In this document: positions 8,346 through 17,726 of the stretch, in pieces | Layout of the letters: every line of letters begins with the position of its first letter | Numbering within the stretch: the stretch's first letter is position 1 | Assembly: GCF_036964665.1 (NCBI RefSeq) | Contig: NZ_JBAMDA010000001.1 | Location: forward strand, 2,208,001-2,272,000 | From: Nitrobacter sp. NHB1 | GTDB lineage: Bacteria; Pseudomonadota; Alphaproteobacteria; Rhizobiales; Xanthobacteraceae | DNA length: 64,000 nt | Reading direction: 5' to 3' | The notes under the pieces: generated by a model | What the model was told of the DNA's origin: nothing | Databases searched by the model: none | The model's input: the letters and a program-made list of their open reading frames with translations, nothing else | Made by a program: the position numbers and the translations under genes

Positions 8346-9815
8346 GTGTTTGGCAAGCGTAGCGGACCAGAGGACGACGCCCGGAAGATGGCGGGCCTGA
8401 CGCTGGAGGCCGCCCCGGCCGTCCAGAATGTGCGAGCGCCCGCGGAGACCGCTTCGCCGGCCGTCGCCTCGCCGCCGCTCGCGCCGGCGCGCCCCGCCCC
8501 GCAGACGCCGGCCATCGAAGCCCGCCGGTCCGAAACCTATTATCAGGTCAAGGCGACGATTTTCGGCGCCCTGATCGAGGCCATCGATCTCGCCCAGCTT
8601 GCCAAGCTCGACGGCGAATCCGCGCGCGAGGAAATCCGCGACATCGTCAATGAGATCATCGCGATCAAAAACATCGTGATGTCGATCGCCGAGCAGGAAG
8701 AGCTGCTCGACGACATCTGCAACGACGTTCTCGGCTACGGTCCGCTCGAGCCGCTGCTGTCCCGCGACGACATCGCGGACATCATGGTCAACGGCGCCGG
8801 CACGGTCTTCATCGAAGTCGCCGGCAAGATCCAGCGGACCGGAATCCGGTTCCGCGACAACCAGCAACTGTTGAATATCTGCCAGCGGATCGTCAGCCAG
8901 GTCGGCCGCCGGGTCGATGAATCCTCGCCGATATGCGACGCCCGTCTCGCCGACGGATCCCGCGTCAACGCCATCGTTCCGCCGCTGGCGATCGACGGGC
9001 CCGCGCTGACAATCCGTAAATTCAGGAAGGACAAGCTGACCCTCGATCAACTGGTGAAGTTCGGCGCTATTACGCCGGAGGGCGGCACGATCCTCCAGAT
9101 CATCGGACGCTGCCGCGCCAACGTCCTGATCTCGGGCGGCACCGGCTCCGGCAAGACCACGCTGCTGAATTGCCTCACGAACTATATCGACCACGACGAG
9201 CGCATCATCACCTGTGAAGACGCCGCCGAGCTTCAGTTGCAGCAGCCGCATGTGGTGCGGCTCGAAACCCGGCCGCCCAACATCGAGGGCGAGGGCCAGG
9301 TCTCGATGCGCGAACTGGTCCGAAACTGCCTTCGTATGCGCCCCGAGCGCATCATCGTCGGCGAGGTTCGCGGACCCGAGGCCTTCGATTTGCTGCAGGC
9401 CATGAACACCGGCCATGACGGCTCGATGGGCACGCTGCACGCCAATAACCCGCGCGAGGCGCTGTCGCGCTGCGAGTCGATGATCACGATGGGGGGCTTC
9501 GCGCTGCCCTCGCGCACCATCCGCGAGATGATCTGCGCCTCGATCGACGTCATCATTCAGGCTGCCCGCCTTCGCGACGGCTCGCGCCGTATCACTCACA
9601 TCACCGAAGTGATGGGAATGGAAGGCGACACCATCATCACCCAGGAAATCTTCGTCTACGATCTGCTTGGCGAGGATGCCAACGGAAACGTGGTCGGCCG
9701 GCACCGCTCGACCGGAATCGGCCGGCCGCGGTTCTGGGAGCGCGCCCGGTACTATAACGAGGAGAAGCGGCTCGCGGCCGCGCTCGATGCGGCTGACGTC
9801 AAGATCGAGATCTGA
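8346..9815 (+). CDS. cpaF: Tad pilus ATPase CpaF/TadA
   Basis: A 489-residue secretion ATPase that powers Flp pilus assembly. An N-terminal Pro/Ala-rich linker (about 20-60) precedes an all-alpha region and the ATPase core. Walker A is GGTGSGKTT at residues 264-272, the Asp box near ITCEDAAELQL, and the His-box region MNTGHDGSMGTLHANNPREA follows. GTG at 8346 is the start, with GGAG seven bases before. This ATPase drives both extension and, in some species, retraction. Confidence 0.96.
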   Translation: MFGKRSGPEDDARKMAGLTLEAAPAVQNVRAPAETASPAVASPPLAPARPAPQTPAIEARRSETYYQVKATIFGALIEAIDLAQLAKLDGESAREEIRDIVNEIIAIKNIVMSIAEQEELLDDICNDVLGYGPLEPLLSRDDIADIMVNGAGTVFIEVAGKIQRTGIRFRDNQQLLNICQRIVSQVGRRVDESSPICDARLADGSRVNAIVPPLAIDGPALTIRKFRKDKLTLDQLVKFGAITPEGGTILQIIGRCRANVLISGGTGSGKTTLLNCLTNYIDHDERIITCEDAAELQLQQPHVVRLETRPPNIEGEGQVSMRELVRNCLRMRPERIIVGEVRGPEAFDLLQAMNTGHDGSMGTLHANNPREALSRCESMITMGGFALPSRTIREMICASIDVIIQAARLRDGSRRITHITEVMGMEGDTIITQEIFVYDLLGEDANGNVVGRHRSTGIGRPRFWERARYYNEEKRLAAALDAADVKIEI

Positions 9816-9827
9816 GGACGCGCGCCC

Positions 9828-10802
9828 ATGAACTTGCAGACCCTCGCACTGGCATTCATGGCTGCAACCGCGGTCGGCGGCGTCGCATGGGTGTTCCTGT
9901 ATCCGGCGCTGTCGGGCGAGGCGAAGGCGGAGAAGCGCCGTTCGGCATTCGCGCGGACGGCGCCGGCTGTCCGTCAGGTCGACAGGGCCCAGCGCTCGCG
10001 TCGCGAGCAGATCGAGGGATCGCTGCGGGAAATCGAGCAACGCCAGAAGCGCGACCGCAAGATCGCGCTCAACGACCGCATCGCACAGGCCGGCCTGTCC
10101 TGGTCGAGGGAGAAATTTCTGATCGTCTCCGGCATTTTCGCCGCGGTCTGTTTTGCCGTTCCGATGTTTTCGGGAGCCGGGCCGGTCGCCGCGGTCGGCC
10201 TGGCATTCGCGGCGGGCTTCGGCTTGCCGCGCTGGCTGCTGGGCTTCCTCAAGACGCGCCGCGAGAAGGCGTTTCTGCGCGCGCTTCCCGATGCGGTGGA
10301 CGTGATTGTTCGCGGCATCAAGGCCGGCCTGCCGCTGTTCGAATCCATCAAGGTCGTCGCGGCCGACTCGCCGGAACCGCTGAAAAGCGAATTCGCGGCG
10401 ATCATCGAGACACAGGCAATCGGCATGCCGCTCGGCGATGCCTGTTCGCGCCTGTTCGAGCGCATGCCGGTTCCCGAAGCGAACTTCTTCGGCATCGTCA
10501 TCTCGATCCAGCAGAAATCCGGCGGCAACCTGTCGGAAGCTCTCGGCAACCTGTCCAAGGTGCTGCGCGATCGCAAAAAGATGGCCGAGAAGATCCAGGC
10601 CATGTCGATGGAAGCCAAGGCGTCCGCCGCGATCATCGGCTCGCTGCCTCCGGTCGTCATGCTGCTGGTCTATCTGTCCACACCGGACTACATCGCGCTG
10701 CTGTGGACCCATCCCACCGGGCGGCTGATGCTGGCCGGCTGCGTGTTGTGGATGTCGGCTGGCATCTTGGTGATGAAGAAAATGATCAACTTCGACTTCT
10801 GA
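9828..10802 (+). CDS. tadB: Tad inner-membrane platform protein TadB
   Basis: A 324-residue protein of the GspF/TadB platform family. One N-terminal span, a cytoplasmic basic region rich in Arg/Lys (residues 28-80), two central spans, the T2SSF domain (LPDAVDVIVRGIKAGLPLFESI) and two C-terminal spans. With TadC it forms the inner-membrane base onto which pilin is added. It begins 12 bases after cpaF and ends 9 bases before tadC. Confidence 0.94.
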   Translation: MNLQTLALAFMAATAVGGVAWVFLYPALSGEAKAEKRRSAFARTAPAVRQVDRAQRSRREQIEGSLREIEQRQKRDRKIALNDRIAQAGLSWSREKFLIVSGIFAAVCFAVPMFSGAGPVAAVGLAFAAGFGLPRWLLGFLKTRREKAFLRALPDAVDVIVRGIKAGLPLFESIKVVAADSPEPLKSEFAAIIETQAIGMPLGDACSRLFERMPVPEANFFGIVISIQQKSGGNLSEALGNLSKVLRDRKKMAEKIQAMSMEAKASAAIIGSLPPVVMLLVYLSTPDYIALLWTHPTGRLMLAGCVLWMSAGILVMKKMINFDF

Positions 10803-10811
10803 CGGTGCATC

Positions 10812-11789
10812 ATGCTCGACTTCCTGATCGAGAAACTCCACGATCCGCAGTTCATGACGATGGTCCTCGCCGCCATCGCCGCCAGCGCAACTGCCTATAC
10901 TCTGATCACGCCGTTCTTCGCGGCGGAGGGGCTCACCAAGCGGATGAAGGCCGTCGCCAGCGAGCGCGAACGCATCCGGCAGCGCGAGCGCGAGCGGCTC
11001 GCGAAATCCGAAAAGGTCTCGCTTCGTCAGGTCCCGAAGCAGTTCGTCTCGAAGATCGTGGAAGACCTCAATCTCGGCAAGTGGGTGGCTCAGGAAGCCG
11101 CGCGCGAGAAGCTTGTCATGGCGGGGTATCGCGGCCAGGCTCCTTACATCACCTTCCTGTTCTTCCGCATGGTCACCCCGATCGTGATGCTGATCGGGGC
11201 AATCGTCTACGTTTTCCTGCTGTCACACATGAAGCAGTCCACCCCGATCAAGATCGGCATCTGTATCGGCGCTGCGTTTCTCGGCCTGCAGGCGCCCATG
11301 CTGTTTCTGAAGAACGCCATCGCCAAGCGGCAGCTCTCGATCAAACGAGCCTTCCCGGACGCGCTCGATCTGCTGCTGATCTGCATCGAATCCGGCATGT
11401 CCATCGAAGTCGCTTTCCGCAAGGTCAGCACGGAAATCGGCAGCCAGTCGGTCGCGCTGGCCGAGGAGTTCACGCTGACCACGGCCGAACTGTCGTACCT
11501 TCAGGACCGCAAGGTCGCCTACGAGAATCTGGCGAAACGCACCGGGATCGAAGGCGTGAAATCGGTGTGTCTCGCGCTCCAGCAGTCGGAACGATACGGT
11601 ACTCCGCTCGCGCAAAGCCTTCGTGTGATGGCCCAGGAAAACCGCGACATGCGCATGACCGAAGCCGAGAAGAAGGCGGCTGCCCTGCCGCCCAAGTTGA
11701 CGGTCCCGATGATCGTGTTCTTCCTGCCCGTGCTGTTCGTGGTCATTCTCGGGCCGACGGGCATCAAGATCGCGGCCCAAATGCATTGA
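10812..11789 (+). CDS. tadC: Tad inner-membrane platform protein TadC
   Basis: A 325-residue partner of TadB with the same T2SSF fold (FPDALDLLLICIESGMSIEVAF at about 178-200). It has spans near the N-terminus, two in the middle and one at the C-terminus (VPMIVFFLPVLFVVILGPTGI). A highly charged heptad-like stretch (SERERIRQRERERLAKSEK) follows the first span and probably is a cytoplasmic helix. Last gene of the plus-strand tad operon, facing tadD. Confidence 0.94.
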   Translation: MLDFLIEKLHDPQFMTMVLAAIAASATAYTLITPFFAAEGLTKRMKAVASERERIRQRERERLAKSEKVSLRQVPKQFVSKIVEDLNLGKWVAQEAAREKLVMAGYRGQAPYITFLFFRMVTPIVMLIGAIVYVFLLSHMKQSTPIKIGICIGAAFLGLQAPMLFLKNAIAKRQLSIKRAFPDALDLLLICIESGMSIEVAFRKVSTEIGSQSVALAEEFTLTTAELSYLQDRKVAYENLAKRTGIEGVKSVCLALQQSERYGTPLAQSLRVMAQENRDMRMTEAEKKAAALPPKLTVPMIVFFLPVLFVVILGPTGIKIAAQMH

Positions 11790-11851
11790 GGACTTGCAAT
11801 CGGCGGCGCAGGGGACCCGGCGGGCCGGTCACCCCTTGATGAATCCAACGC

Positions 11852-12661
11852 TCATGACTTGCGGGAATCCGGATCGAGACCATTTCCCGCACTGGCCCGC
11901 GCGTGGGCGCCGCGGCCGAGCATCTGCTTCAGATAGGCGACGTTAGCCGCGGCTTCGTCGGCGGGCAAATCGGCTTTCACGATGCTCTCAGCCTCGTCGA
12001 ACCGGCCCTGCAAGCCGACGACCAGCGCCAGGTTCTGCCGGATCCGGCTGTCGGCCCGAGCGCTGGCGTAAGCGCGGCGCAACACCTTCTCGGCTTTTGG
12101 AAGCTCCTTGGTCAGAACATACGACATGCCCAGATTGGACAGCACCGAGGGCTCGTCGGGCCTGATCCTGAGCGCGCTCGCGTAATAGCGGCGGGCGTCA
12201 TCGTGACGGCCGAGTTTGTCGAGCGTGGTCCCCTGGACCGAGAGAATTCGCCAGTCCGGATTTACCGGCGTGTGCGCCCGGCTGAGCACATCGAACGCCT
12301 CCTGGGACTGACCGTTGTCGGCTAGCGCCCGCCCCCAGCCAGCTAGCACCGCCTTGTTGCCCGGATTCAGGATCGCGGCGCGTTCCAGCACCGCAACGGC
12401 CTGGGCGCGCTGCCCGATGGCACGCAACGCCTGTCCGTACTTCAGGGCCGCATCGGGGTCCTTGGGATTGGCGCGAAATCGCTCACCATAGACTTCGGCG
12501 GTGCGATGAGGATCGGTTGCGGGATTCGCCTCCGCCCTTGCGCCGAGCGAGCCGGTGATGTCAGGCATGCCCGCGGTCTGACAACCGGCGAGTCCGGCCG
12601 CCAGCACCGCCGTCACGGCTGCGGATGCGAGGAGCCTGGCGAGACACGACTGCTGACGCAT
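11852..12661 (-). CDS. tadD: Tad lipoprotein with TPR repeats (TadD)
   Basis: A 269-residue lipoprotein. The signal peptide ends in LAAGLAGC, giving a lipidated Cys near residue 27. The mature part is a string of tetratricopeptide repeats (for example NPKDPDAALKYGQALRAIGQ, then LGRHDDARRYYASALRIRPD). TadD proteins resemble pilotins and help secretin stability. ATG at 12661 precedes the signal peptide; a longer in-frame TTG start would bury it. It is convergent with tadC, 62 bases apart. Confidence 0.9.
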   Translation of the reverse strand: MRQQSCLARLLASAAVTAVLAAGLAGCQTAGMPDITGSLGARAEANPATDPHRTAEVYGERFRANPKDPDAALKYGQALRAIGQRAQAVAVLERAAILNPGNKAVLAGWGRALADNGQSQEAFDVLSRAHTPVNPDWRILSVQGTTLDKLGRHDDARRYYASALRIRPDEPSVLSNLGMSYVLTKELPKAEKVLRRAYASARADSRIRQNLALVVGLQGRFDEAESIVKADLPADEAAANVAYLKQMLGRGAHARASAGNGLDPDSRKS

Positions 12662-12719
12662 GGCACCTACTCGCAATTGCTGGACGATCGGGAAGCTGGA
12701 CGGTTTCAGCAATAGACTG

Positions 12720-12740
12720 TTAACCCTAACGTCTGGTTAA
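12720..12740. promoter_or_regulatory. TTAACC-N9-GGTTAA inverted site
   Basis: A perfect inverted repeat of TTAACC spaced by nine bases, in the divergent gap between tadD and the aminopeptidase gene. Its arms match the CtrA-type half-sites elsewhere in the tad locus. It could be an operator for either gene. Confidence 0.35.
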
Positions 12741-12808
12741 CTACCCTGCCTGACACCCAAGCCTCCTCCCGTTAAAAGACCTCATCAAACCGAGAGATCG
12801 AGACAACC

Positions 12809-14191
12809 ATGCATCCCGCGTTTGCGACCGCGCCGGCCGGAGAGGCCGTTCCGATCACCTTTGTGGCCAAGGCCACGTGGAAAACGATGGGTGCAACGCT
12901 TGACGGTCCGGCACGCCGGTTTGCGGAGGCGAGCGGCTTTGCGGCGAAGCCGGGGCAGTACCTCGCGCTGCCCGCAGCGAACGGCGACGTCTCACACATT
13001 CTCTTCGGACTTGGCGATGCATCGGACCTCGCGCGCGATCCCTTTCTCGCCGGCAAGCTGCCGGGGCTGTTGCCCGCCGGAACATTCCGCTTTGCCAATT
13101 CACCGCACGATATGCATCTCGCGGCGCTGGCGTTCGCGCTCGGCAACTACCGCTTCGATCGCTACCGCAAGACAGACGCACCGAAAGCGCGGCTGGTGCC
13201 GCCCAACGGCATCGACATCGCGGCGATCTCGCGGATGGCGGAAGCCGCAACGCTTGCCCGCGACCTGATCAATACGCCGGCCAACGATATGGGACCGGAG
13301 GAGCTTGCGGCGACGGCCGAGAACCTTGCGCAGCGTTTCGGCGCGGAATTCGGCTGCGTCGTCGGCGACGATTTGAGGCACCGGAATTTTCCGCTGATCC
13401 ATGCGGTCGGCATGGCCTCGCCGCGCGCACCGCGCCTGATCGATATCGCCTGGGGCGATCCCGCGCACCCGAAGGTTACGCTGGTCGGGAAAGGCGTCTG
13501 CTTCGATACCGGCGGCGTCGATCTCAAAACCGCCAGCGGCATGGCCATCATGAAGAAGGACATGGGCGGCGCGGCCAACGTGCTGGCTTTAGCGCTGATG
13601 GTCATGGATGCGAAGCTGAAGGTCCGGCTGCGCGTGCTGATCCCGGCGGTCGAAAACTCCGTGGCCGGCAACGCGTTCCGGCCGCTCGACATCTTTCCGT
13701 CGCGCAAGGGACCGACGGTGGAAATCGGCAACACCGACGCCGAGGGCCGGCTGGTCCTCGCCGACGCGCTGGCGCTGGCCGATGAAGAGACGCCCGACCT
13801 GCTGATCGATCTGGGGACGCTCACCGGCGCGGCGCGCGTGGCGCTGGGACCGGATATTCCGCCGTTCTATACGAGCGATGACGCATTGGCGCTCGATGTC
13901 GCGCGCTGCGCGCAAGCCGAGAACGATCCGCTGTGGCGGATGCCGCTCTGGCCTGCTTACGATTCGTGGCTCGATTCCAAGGTCGCCGACATCAACAATG
14001 CGCCGTCGGGCGGTTTTGCCGGCTCGATCGTCTGCGCGCTGTTCCTGCAGCGCTTCGTCGAAGCGGCGAAGAACTGGCTTCATGTCGACATCTATGGCTG
14101 GACGCCGTCGGCGAAACCGGCGCGTCCGGAAGGCGGCGAATGCCAGGCCGCGCGCGCGATCTACAGACTGCTGAGCGAACGTTATGGATGA
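12809..14191 (+). CDS. pepA: Leucyl aminopeptidase, M17 family
   Basis: A 460-residue cytosolic metallo-aminopeptidase that removes N-terminal residues from peptides. The M17 signature NTDAEGRLVLADAL (about 311-324) and the metal/catalytic region GKGVCFDTGGVDLKT (about 228-242) with MKKDMGGAA are intact. The N-terminal non-catalytic domain is somewhat shorter than in E. coli PepA. Its stop overlaps the start of the next gene by eight bases, suggesting an operon with the NlpC/P60 hydrolase, consistent with peptidoglycan peptide recycling. Confidence 0.93.
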   Translation: MHPAFATAPAGEAVPITFVAKATWKTMGATLDGPARRFAEASGFAAKPGQYLALPAANGDVSHILFGLGDASDLARDPFLAGKLPGLLPAGTFRFANSPHDMHLAALAFALGNYRFDRYRKTDAPKARLVPPNGIDIAAISRMAEAATLARDLINTPANDMGPEELAATAENLAQRFGAEFGCVVGDDLRHRNFPLIHAVGMASPRAPRLIDIAWGDPAHPKVTLVGKGVCFDTGGVDLKTASGMAIMKKDMGGAANVLALALMVMDAKLKVRLRVLIPAVENSVAGNAFRPLDIFPSRKGPTVEIGNTDAEGRLVLADALALADEETPDLLIDLGTLTGAARVALGPDIPPFYTSDDALALDVARCAQAENDPLWRMPLWPAYDSWLDSKVADINNAPSGGFAGSIVCALFLQRFVEAAKNWLHVDIYGWTPSAKPARPEGGECQAARAIYRLLSERYG

Positions 14192-15044
14192 TCCGCGTCT
14201 CACGCCGGCCCGGCCGGAGGTCGCCGCCCGCTATCTCGAGGGCACGATCGAGGCAGCGCGCTTCGCCGATGGCGAGGAATGGGAGGTCGTTGACCCCGTG
14301 GCACCGCTGCGGCGCCAGCCTTCGCCCGATGCGATGCTCGACACCCAGGCGCTGCGCGGCGAGCGCGTCACGATCTACGACCACAACGCCGAAGGCTGGG
14401 CCTGGGGTCAGTTGAACGGCGACGGCTATGTCGGCTGGCTGCCCGACCGTACGCTCGCAAGGCCCGGCGCGGCACCGACGCACAAGGTCATTGCCTTGCG
14501 GACGTTTGCGTTTCCCGGACCATCGATCAAGCTACAGCCGGCCGAGACGCTGTCGCTCGGCGTCAGGCTGACCGTCCAGCGCCATGACGGCGTCTTCGCC
14601 ATCGCCACCGGCAATCTCCACATACCCGCCATCCATGTCGCGCCGCTCGAACACATCGCGGTGGATTTCGTCACGGTCGCCGACATGTTCGTCGGAACGC
14701 CGTATCTGTGGGGCGGCAAGACCAGCCTCGGCATCGACTGCTCGGGCCTTGTGCAGGTGGCGCTCAATGCATCCGGCATCGGATGCCCGCGCGACAGCGA
14801 CATGCAGGAGCGAGCCCTGGGCCGAACGCTATCGCCGGCGGAGGTGCAACAGCCTCGGCGTGGCGATTTGATGTTCTGGAAAGGACACGTCGCCATCGTC
14901 CGGGACGCGACAACGCTGGTCCACGCCAACGCGCATCACATGGCCACCGCCGTTGAGCGCATTGACGAGGCGACCGCCCGCATCAAGGCGGCGGGAAGCG
15001 AAGTGACGAGCGTGAAGCGGCTAGAGCATCGGGCGCTCATTTAA
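14184..15044 (+). CDS. NlpC/P60 cysteine peptidase with SH3b domains, 3' end altered by an IS
   Basis: A 286-residue hydrolase. SH3-like regions fill the N-terminal half (for example AWGQLNGDGYVGWLPDRTL at 74-92). The NlpC/P60 catalytic domain follows, with nucleophile C186 in GIDCSGLVQ and base H235 in WKGHVAIVRD. Such enzymes cut peptide bonds involving D-Glu in cell-wall peptides. It overlaps the aminopeptidase gene. The last six residues (EHRALI) are encoded by the inserted IS630-type element. Removing the element and one TA restores CTA GAT TGA, i.e. a native end ...VKRLD, so function is probably kept. No signal peptide is seen. Confidence 0.9.
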   Translation: MDDPRLTPARPEVAARYLEGTIEAARFADGEEWEVVDPVAPLRRQPSPDAMLDTQALRGERVTIYDHNAEGWAWGQLNGDGYVGWLPDRTLARPGAAPTHKVIALRTFAFPGPSIKLQPAETLSLGVRLTVQRHDGVFAIATGNLHIPAIHVAPLEHIAVDFVTVADMFVGTPYLWGGKTSLGIDCSGLVQVALNASGIGCPRDSDMQERALGRTLSPAEVQQPRRGDLMFWKGHVAIVRDATTLVHANAHHMATAVERIDEATARIKAAGSEVTSVKRLEHRALI

Positions 15045-15585
15045 ATCCATATCCGGCGGCATTGAAGTAGTTTGAGCACTCATGCGGAGAGAAGAGCGCG
15101 CAGATGTTGCCGATGGCCTTCCAAAGATCGTCGATGGTTCTGACAGCCCTGGCGCGTAGATGGGCCTTGAGTTTTGCGAAGGCCATTTCAATGGGATTGA
15201 GGTCCGGGCTATAGGGCGGCAGGAACAGGAGCCATGCGCCTTGCGCCCGGATCGCTTTTTCGGCCCGCTCACTTTTATGGCTGGAGAGGTTGTCGAGGAT
15301 GACGACGTCGCCTGGCTTGAGGGCGGGCGCGAGCTGGGTTTCGACATAGGTCTCGAAGATCACCCGGTTCATTGGGGCATCAATGACCCAGGGGGCGATG
15401 AGGCCGTCGCACTTGAGGCCCGCCACGAAGGTCTGCGTGCCCCAATGGCCGAAGGGAGCCTTGCTGTTCAACCGTGTGCCTTTTGTTGAGCGTCCGCGCA
15501 GGCGCGTCATCTTGGTGGTGGTGCCGGTCTCGTCAATGAAGATCAGCCGCTCGCGCTGCTTGCGCATGATGGGCTGGCGGCCCAC
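15037..15585 (-). CDS. IS630 transposase, catalytic part (second frame)
   Basis: 182 residues with the DDE catalytic domain: D in LIFIDETGTTT, D in VVILDNLSSHKS and E in NPIEMAFAKLK. The frame is open further upstream, and reading it back to the A8 run gives a continuous TLRASEQDRPELAKA junction, the normal IS630 linker. The likely product is a fusion with the upstream frame, made by slippage at the A-run at 15645-15652; the internal GTG start here may not be used. Confidence 0.85.
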   Translation of the reverse strand: MGRQPIMRKQRERLIFIDETGTTTKMTRLRGRSTKGTRLNSKAPFGHWGTQTFVAGLKCDGLIAPWVIDAPMNRVIFETYVETQLAPALKPGDVVILDNLSSHKSERAEKAIRAQGAWLLFLPPYSPDLNPIEMAFAKLKAHLRARAVRTIDDLWKAIGNICALFSPHECSNYFNAAGYGFK

Positions 15586-15613
15586 TTTCCACTCGGCCCG
15601 GGCCTTGGCCAGT

Positions 15614-15991
15614 TCAGGTCTGTCTTGTTCGCTGGCCCGAAGAGTTTTTTTTGAAGCTGAGCCCGCAGGCGATCAGAAACTTCGAAAGGGTCGACGGGTC
15701 GGCTTTGACGCCTTTGGCTTTCGACAGTTCTTTCGCCAGCTCAGGCATGGTGATGTCATCGCGGGCCGCCACAGCAGCGAGAATAAAGTCCCGGTGGGGC
15801 GCGAGCTTGCCATGCCGGAAGCCGCCGCGAGGCCGTGGATCAACCCGGCCGGTCTGCCGCCAGAGCCTCATCAAATTGACGACGAAAGACACCGAAGTTC
15901 CGAAGCGCTCCGCCGCATGGTGGCAGGAATGCCCCGCCTCGACATGCGCCACAACACGTTCACGAAGATCGTTCGACAAAGGATACGGCAT
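15614..15991 (-). CDS. IS630 transposase, N-terminal HTH part (first frame)
   Basis: 125 residues beginning MPYPLSNDLRERVVAHVEAG, a helix-turn-helix DNA-binding region typical of IS630/Tc1-type transposases. At SFKKN it meets A8 (minus strand) and leaves the frame of the catalytic part. Losing one A (or skipping one base) would join the frames exactly. Either transcriptional slippage/frameshifting makes the full enzyme, or the copy is inactivated by one inserted base. Confidence 0.8.
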   Translation of the reverse strand: MPYPLSNDLRERVVAHVEAGHSCHHAAERFGTSVSFVVNLMRLWRQTGRVDPRPRGGFRHGKLAPHRDFILAAVAARDDITMPELAKELSKAKGVKADPSTLSKFLIACGLSFKKNSSGQRTRQT

Positions 15992-16082
15992 GGCAAATCA
16001 CCTCCGCATACTTTGAATCATTTTCAGCCTGATTTGTGAATCGCTTTCGATTCCAACTGACAACCCGTTGCTCTAGATTGAT

Positions 16083-17720
16083 TTATTTTGCGCTCGATTC
16101 GCCCGGCGCAGTCTCAAGCCGGAAGGCCGCCGCAAACAGCGCGCGCGTGTAATCCGATTTCGGACTCTTGAACAGGTGCGACGCCGGCCCTTCCTCGACC
16201 ACCTTGCCGTTCCGCATCACGATGAGATGGCTGGCAAGAGAGGCGACCACGCGCAGGTCATGCGAGATGAACATGTAGGTCAGGTCGCGCTTGCGCTGCA
16301 ATTCGCGCAAGAGATCGACCATCTGCGCCTGGAACAGCATGTCGAGCGCGCTGGTCGGCTCGTCCAGCACGACGAAATTCGGCTCCAGCACCACGGCGCG
16401 CGCGATGCTGATGCGCTGGCGCTGGCCGCCGGAGAATTCGTGCGGATAGCGGAAGCGTGTCGCCGGATCGAGCCCGACATCCTTAAGCGCCTTGACCACC
16501 CGCGCCTCGCGCTCAGTGTCCGAAAGCGCTCGCTGATGCACGCTCAAACCCTCGGCCACGATATCGCCGACCGACATTCGCGGGCTCAACGCCCCGAACG
16601 GATCCTGAAACACAATCTGCATGTCGCGACGGAACGGCCGCATCGCCTTGAAGCGCAGCCCCTGGATGTTCTTGCTGAGGAACGCGATCGGGCCATCCGA
16701 CGAGATCAGCCGCAACAGCGCCAGCCCGAGCGTGGTCTTGCCGGACCCGGATTCGCCGACGACGCCGAGCGTTTCGCCCTTGCGCACCTTCAGCGTCACG
16801 CCGTCCACCGCCTTGATGTGGCCGACCGTCTTGCGCAACAGACCGCGCCGGATCGGAAACCAGACCTTGAGATTGTCGGCTTCGATCACGACCGGGGACT
16901 CCGGCCGCGGCGGCGCCGGGTCGGGCTTCGGCTCCGCGGCCAGCAACTCGCGCGTGTAGGGATGGTGCGGCTCTTCAAAGACCTGCTCGACCGGTCCCTT
17001 CTCGACGATCTTGCCGCCGTTCATGACGCAAACACGGTCGGCGATGCGGCGGACGATGCCGAGATCGTGCGTGATGAACAACAGACTCATTCCGAGCCGG
17101 GCGCGGATATCCGCCAGCAGGGTAAGGATCTGCGCCTGCACGGTGACGTCGAGCGCGGTAGTCGGCTCGTCCGCTATCAGAAGGTCGGGTTCGTTGGCGA
17201 GCGCCATTGCGATCATGACCCGCTGGCGCTGGCCGCCGGACAATTGATGCGGGTAGCTGGCAAGCCGGGTCTCCGGATCGGGAATGCCAACTTGTGTCAG
17301 CAGCTCCAGGGTCCGCTTCCGTGCCGCCGCGCCGCGAACCCCGCCGTGCAGCAGCATTATCTCGCTGATCTGCGCTTCGATGGTGTGCAGCGGATTGAGC
17401 GAGGTCATCGGCTCCTGGAAGATGATCGAGATGTCGTTGCCGCGAATGCTCCTGATCTCGCGCTCCGACATGCCGAGCAGTTCGCGGCCTTTGAAGCGGA
17501 TGTTGCCGGAGGGATGCGACGCGGCCGGATAGGGCAGAAGCTTCAGGACCGAGAGCGCGCTGACGGATTTTCCGGAGCCGGATTCGCCGACCAGCGCCAC
17601 GCACTCGCCGCGTTTGATATCGAACGAAATACGATCGACGGCGACCGATGGTCCACCGGCATGGTGAAACGCAACGGACAGGTCGCGAACCTCGAGCAGC
17701 GGCTGGCTGGTGGCGTTCAT
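16083..17720 (-). CDS. yejF: Peptide ABC importer, dual ATPase (YejF-like)
   Basis: A 545-residue cytoplasmic protein with two ABC ATPase domains in tandem, as in E. coli YejF. Each has a Walker A (GESGSGKS near 41-48 and GESGSGKTT near 325), an LSGGQRQR / FSGGQRQR signature, and a Walker B with D-E ([24 protein letters not shown]). It energises uptake of oligopeptides (microcin C-type or antimicrobial peptides in enterics). Last gene of the operon; its stop lies next to the pre-insertion stop of the NlpC gene. Confidence 0.95.
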   Translation of the reverse strand: MNATSQPLLEVRDLSVAFHHAGGPSVAVDRISFDIKRGECVALVGESGSGKSVSALSVLKLLPYPAASHPSGNIRFKGRELLGMSEREIRSIRGNDISIIFQEPMTSLNPLHTIEAQISEIMLLHGGVRGAAARKRTLELLTQVGIPDPETRLASYPHQLSGGQRQRVMIAMALANEPDLLIADEPTTALDVTVQAQILTLLADIRARLGMSLLFITHDLGIVRRIADRVCVMNGGKIVEKGPVEQVFEEPHHPYTRELLAAEPKPDPAPPRPESPVVIEADNLKVWFPIRRGLLRKTVGHIKAVDGVTLKVRKGETLGVVGESGSGKTTLGLALLRLISSDGPIAFLSKNIQGLRFKAMRPFRRDMQIVFQDPFGALSPRMSVGDIVAEGLSVHQRALSDTEREARVVKALKDVGLDPATRFRYPHEFSGGQRQRISIARAVVLEPNFVVLDEPTSALDMLFQAQMVDLLRELQRKRDLTYMFISHDLRVVASLASHLIVMRNGKVVEEGPASHLFKSPKSDYTRALFAAAFRLETAPGESSAK

Positions 17721-17726
17721 GCCGGC

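Larger units (their letters stand above)
15024..16073 (-). mobile_element. IS630-family insertion sequence
   Basis: An element of about 1050 bp flanked by TA on both sides (15022-15023 and 16074-16075), as expected for IS630 insertion at TA. Imperfect terminal inverted repeats start GAGCATCGGG (left) and GAGCAACGGG (right, read inward). It carries a two-part DDE transposase on the minus strand. It sits in the penultimate codon region of the NlpC/P60 gene. Confidence 0.85.

Noticed and set aside
7506-10841. Very long minus-strand frame (over 1100 codons) opposite cpaE-cpaF-tadB
   Set aside because: It is the antisense shadow of three strongly supported GC-rich genes; its product is low-complexity Arg/His/Asp-rich and matches no family.
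11790-11851. Terminator between tadC and tadD
   Set aside because: A GC-rich imperfect hairpin (GGGGACCCGGC / GCCGGTCACCCC) exists but lacks a T-run in either direction.
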